Program-made: the position numbers and the translations under genes | Shown here: positions 60,236 through 64,000 of the stretch, in pieces | Position numbering within the stretch: the stretch's first letter is position 1 | Layout: each line of letters begins with the position of its first letter | Origin: Saturnia japonica | Taxonomy: Eukaryota > Arthropoda > Insecta > Lepidoptera > Saturniidae | Assembly (NCBI GenBank): GCA_033032175.1 | Contig: CM065311.1 | Location: 2,411,190 to 2,475,189, forward strand | DNA length: 64,000 bases | Direction: 5' to 3' | Notes under the pieces: generated by a model | What the model was told of the DNA's origin: nothing | What the model saw: only the letters and a program-made list of their open reading frames with translations | The model's database searches: none

Positions 60236-60869
60236 AATATTTGCGCAATGGATTCTAATAAAGTTTTTATTAGAAGACAGCCAGCGGTCCCAGAAGTGAC
60301 AAAGTTTGAATATCCTTACGTTTTCTTATTACAGACGACAGGAATAGCGATAAAAAGAAACTATAAAACTATTTCTTAAATATTCTTACAAGCGTTGAAA
60401 ATCAGGAAGTGCTTTTAGCAGAAGTAATCTTTCAAATTGTCCACTAATAAAATTTCTACCGAACTCGTGTTTGCATATTATTACTACTTATTTTGTTCTC
60501 CCTCTCTCTCTGCGTTATGCAGAACATAAAACATTTTATAGGGTCGAAATAAAAGCTTAAAAATATTTTGAAACAAAGGGCAAATGTGAACTCTCGTGAA
60601 AAATGAAATTGAGTCATAAAAAGTTTGTTCCATAAATAAATACGGAGGTCGTTGTCAATGGCTTTTCATTATGAAGTTGGAAAATTATATTTATATATAG
60701 GTATATGTATATTTAATTTTGTTTCCAAATTTCCCTATAGACATCGTATATAAAAGACATTGCTCACGAATATGACATTTAAAATCTTTTATCTGTTTAT
60801 TTGTATGTTCGAATTTAACTCAAAATCTTCTCAACCGTGTTTTATTAAATTTTGCACAAGGAAAGTGGA

Positions 60870-61085
60870 TACTGAGCCTGGGCTTTCGGTAGATGAAAGC
60901 ATGTCTAATGTCACCTGGAGACATACCATAATAAAATTGATAATCTGGCGTCAGGCACGTATTGATGTGTTCCGGCAGCTGCACTTGAGAGCCAATACTC
61001 CCATACTTAGCGTGTTACCATCTTAGGCCACATCGTCACTTAACATCAGGTGAGATTGTAGTCAAGCGATGTAACCTATAAATAA
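60870..61085 (+). mobile_element. SINE-A copy, head lost
   Basis: GAGCCTGGGCTTTCGGTAGA, GTGTTCCGGCAGCTGCACTT, GAGAGCC and CACATCGTCACTTAACATCA, ending in a short A-run. Confidence 0.7.
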
Positions 61086-61479
61086 AAAAAAACAGTTTTT
61101 GTCGGCGTTTGATATCGCCAATATTTTTTGGGCTGTTTGAATAAAGCCAGTGCCTTCGCTGGGAAAGAGGCCTTTGCTCAATACTCTACAAAATATATGG
61201 GTATTGAACACCAAAACGAATTCTTATTCCGTAAGGCTTCATTTAAAAGATAATCTTTGGAAATCCCTTAACAATACGTTGTACAACCGGTTTTGATCCA
61301 TTGTAATATAAAACAAAATTGAAAATAGGCATTGTTTACTTGCGTATCAATTGTACCTTTATCTCACTGACTCGCAGCGAAATATTCTCTTTTGTCCATC
61401 TTATATTCGTTTGATACTGTAATCTTCGGATTACTACAACCATCGCTTGCAATGTAGAAACCGATTTTCTACAAATCAG

Positions 61480-61735
61480 TAAAAAATAGACACATATTCC
61501 TTCTTTCCTCCCAGGTGGCAGGTTCATGTATATGTTAGTTTAGATCGAAATTCTACGGATTGGGGATTAGCCAGTTCGCGACTTAATTGCAACTACAGCA
61601 ACAGCCCAAGCCGAGGTTAGGCCACTTTGTCACCTTTGAGCATATTGCCACGATTTCGCGGCTGAGTGCTTTAAGCGCTCGACCCCAAGCCACGATGAAG
61701 CCGTCTGAGTATCCAGGGCAGTTCTAAAAAAGAGA
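61480..61735 (+). repeat. Family C repeat copy
   Basis: TTAGCCAGTTCGCGACTTAA, GCCACTTTGTCACCTTTGAG and AAGCCACGATGAAGCCGTCT match 23930-24120 in reverse and 10470-10610 in the same sense. Confidence 0.6.
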
Positions 61736-62197
61736 TTTTCTTATCTCAACAAGGATTCCGATTGGTTTCCATGGATATTATTGTTTATTGGAAACTCTTA
61801 TATATTATACATATATGTACTAGCTTCATCCATGAGTTAAACATATTTGAACAACTCTCCACCGCGCCACTACGGTGCCAATGCATCCGTGCTTGCCTAC
61901 AACTTCCCAGATTGCTTGACTTTCATGGTTTCTGCTTCACTCCTTAAAGTCGTAGCATGAAATTATGTAGCATATAACTTCCCTCATTAAATGGGTTATA
62001 ATATGCAAAAAAATATAATTATTAAAATCTGTCGTTTTATTCCAGAGACTCCAAACAAACAAATAAAAAAAAATACCTACCTTGACCTTTATAATATCAA
62101 ATATTATAGTATAGATCCTTCTCTTTAATCAGTCGGATAGTTTATTCTATTTTAATCCTCGGCCATAACGGAAATAATTTGCTTACGTATTTAGACT

Positions 62198-62440
62198 ATA
62201 TATAAACGGTTGCTGGTTGCGTTGGAGTTAGCGTAGCTGCCGACTCGCATCCGTGTCAGCACAAAGGTAGGTCGGTGCTTGGCCTAAATTCTCTCCTCTT
62301 CCCACACTGGTGAACAGAGTGTAGGGTGTCCCGTTTCCCCGTGACGTCACCACGCCACCCCTCGTGCGACCGTGTGCGTGTGAAATACTCGTACACTGTG
62401 CCTGTGTAATTCGCATTTCTGATTATGACAGTTCGATGAA
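62198..62440 (+). promoter_or_regulatory. Possible TATA promoter with GC-rich leader (weak)
   Basis: TATATATAAACGG near 62197-62209 is followed by a GC-rich stretch, starting GCGTTGGAGTTAGC, with a donor-like AAAGGTAGGT near 62264. It contrasts with the AT-rich surroundings. It could be the promoter and first non-coding exon of a gene to the right, or the 5' end of a mobile element. No coding frame supports either. Confidence 0.25.
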
Positions 62441-62876
62441 TACTTTTGAAACTTGTGCCCTGATTGTAATTTGTTTTAGAATTTATTTCGCCAGATCCTC
62501 GTTAACCGGTTGTTTCGATTAGACAATAATTAATGAACACATTTCCAAAAACCTATATTTGTGGGTATTTATGGCATATAGATAGATAGACATATGAAAT
62601 TTTCAGAGACTTTTTGAACATTTTTTTATCGAGTTGATTTTTGGTGAGAATTTTTAAAGCGTGTTATTTAACATATTTTCATTTGAGAAGTACAGAAATA
62701 ATTGTTTATTTGGGCCATCTTAATAATAGTATCTATAAAGTGGATTTTTTTTTATGTTAGTTGTAAAAAGGTAATCTCTGGAATGGAATCCTAGAGTTTT
62801 ATTTATGTTATTGTGGTCGATATCGCTTGAAGCCACGAAGACTCAGTAGTAACATATTCGGATACTACTTTTCTTT

Positions 62877-63210
62877 GGCGATTTCTCTTTACTTGGGGCA
62901 GCCCGACTGTTGGAAGTTAGCATATAGGAGATCGTGGCTAAATAACCTTATTTTGTATTCCTGCTGTGAGTAGAGCTTCCAGAGCTCCTTGGGGTAGAGG
63001 GTTCAAGGTCGGCATCGCGCTAGTGGTGCCTATGATATTACAAGCGTCCATAGGCTACGGTAGCCGCTTACAATCAGGCGGGCCGTATGCTTGTTTGTCA
63101 CCTTTGTAACCCTACTCACCGCAGAAACACAATACTAGGTTATTTGGCTGCAATCTTCTATAGGGAAGACGTACTCAACCGGCCGGATTGCCCCAGTAGA
63201 AAAAATCTCC
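62877..63210 (+). mobile_element. Foldback MITE with about 100-bp inverted repeats
   Basis: The left arm (about 62877-62988) and right arm (about 63108-63210) are imperfect reverse complements. GGCGATTTCTC pairs with GGAGATTTTTTC, CTTGGGGCAGCC with CTGGGGCAATCC, and the GATCGTGGCTAAATAACC region with GGTTATTTGGCTGC. A 120-base loop contains GGTAGCCGCTTACAATCAGG. There is no coding capacity. Relatives are at 4415, 43089 and 50035. Confidence 0.75.
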
Positions 63211-63219
63211 AAAAAAAAT

Positions 63220-64000
63220 TCTCTGTCCTATGAGATCTTAATTTACTATTTTTAAGCCGATATTTGCAATTTTTGGTATCATTTTGTTCTTGCTAAATAG
63301 CGAATGAGGGGGTTGGTCTGTTCCGTCGAATTCCTTATAACAATTCACACGAAAAAACTCGCTATTACTGCCAGTATAAGTAGGTACATAGAGATAAAAA
63401 TAATCGTGCTTACGAAAAACGAAACAATGTATCCTAACGACATCTATCGATACTTATAAGAAACAATCAAATCAGTGTGATACTGTTATCAATCTCGAAG
63501 ATAAGGACATGTTTTATCACTGTATAAAAATCAGTAGCACAATTTAATTCAGGGCGTTCTTCGGAAAACCAGTGGAAAGGACACACATTAATATTTCAGA
63601 GATTTATTATAAATGAAAGCTCCTACAAATTTTCTTACATAATAGACTTATTAAAAAAACTATTCTATGTCTATACTATAGTAATAGAATAAATTAATTA
63701 ATTTTCTTTATACCCTTAAACTTTATTCCTCCACAGTAATATGTATGTTCGATAAGCCACTGTAAGTTATTATAGCGTACGTAAAATCATAAGTAAAAAT
63801 CATAGGAGCGTGAAAACACTCTTTATGTTTTAATTTATAACAAAATTGAAAAAAATATGTATGCAATAAAACTTCTTTAGCAGGCGCAACGACAAAATGA
63901 AGTTACCTCTATATAACCTACATCGCTTTATAGTATTTTTCGTAAAGGTATTTCTCATGTAAGGTTAGGTAGGTAGTAGTAATTAATTAGTTATTTCTTT
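63220..64000. other. Right edge of window, nothing recognised
   Basis: AT-rich, without open frames or repeats that I could match. Confidence 0.4.

Overview
This window is a stretch of an insect nuclear genome, most likely a moth or butterfly (Lepidoptera). It is AT-rich, its genes have introns with GT/AG ends, and it is full of interspersed repeats. Several have a familiar lepidopteran look: tRNA-headed SINEs, RTE- and Jockey-like LINE remnants, mariner/Tc1 copies, and the repeat that begins CTAGCTGTGCCCGCGGCTTCG. I cannot name the species from sequence alone.

The only convincing host genes are three head-to-tail trypsin-type serine protease genes on the minus strand, at 8018-10754, 17338-18985 and 28910-32192. 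Each has four exons with the same intron phases (1, 2, 0). I could join each one by eye into an uninterrupted 255-256 residue secreted zymogen with the His/Asp/Ser triad and a trypsin-type Asp in the S1 pocket. A fourth copy survives only as a decayed last exon at 16787-16935. Upstream of each start codon lie a TATA box (52-58 bases away) and a GATAA motif (99-110 bases away), which fits coordinated digestive (midgut-type) expression. The second and third proteins carry Gln where trypsins normally have the oxyanion-hole Gly193.

The left flank (1-7900) holds a Tc1-like element, a LINE fragment, and a composite repeat block at 1925-3955. That block recurs at 14207-16236 with the same nested repeats in the same order, so it is a segmental duplication linked to expansion of the protease cluster. 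A broken mariner lies at 5138-6140. Between genes 2 and 3 are a second mariner relic, a 136-bp tandem repeat array (23320-23845) and a transposase-derived reading frame that keeps only the helix-turn-helix part (25063-25518).

The right half (32300-64000) has no gene I can support. It contains a complete hAT element (35486-38060) with perfect 8-bp target-site duplications and a lightly damaged BED-finger transposase. It also has RTE LINE tails, foldback MITEs, many SINE copies, and long AT-rich stretches where I see nothing. Host coding content is therefore confined to the protease cluster; the rest is mobile-element debris.
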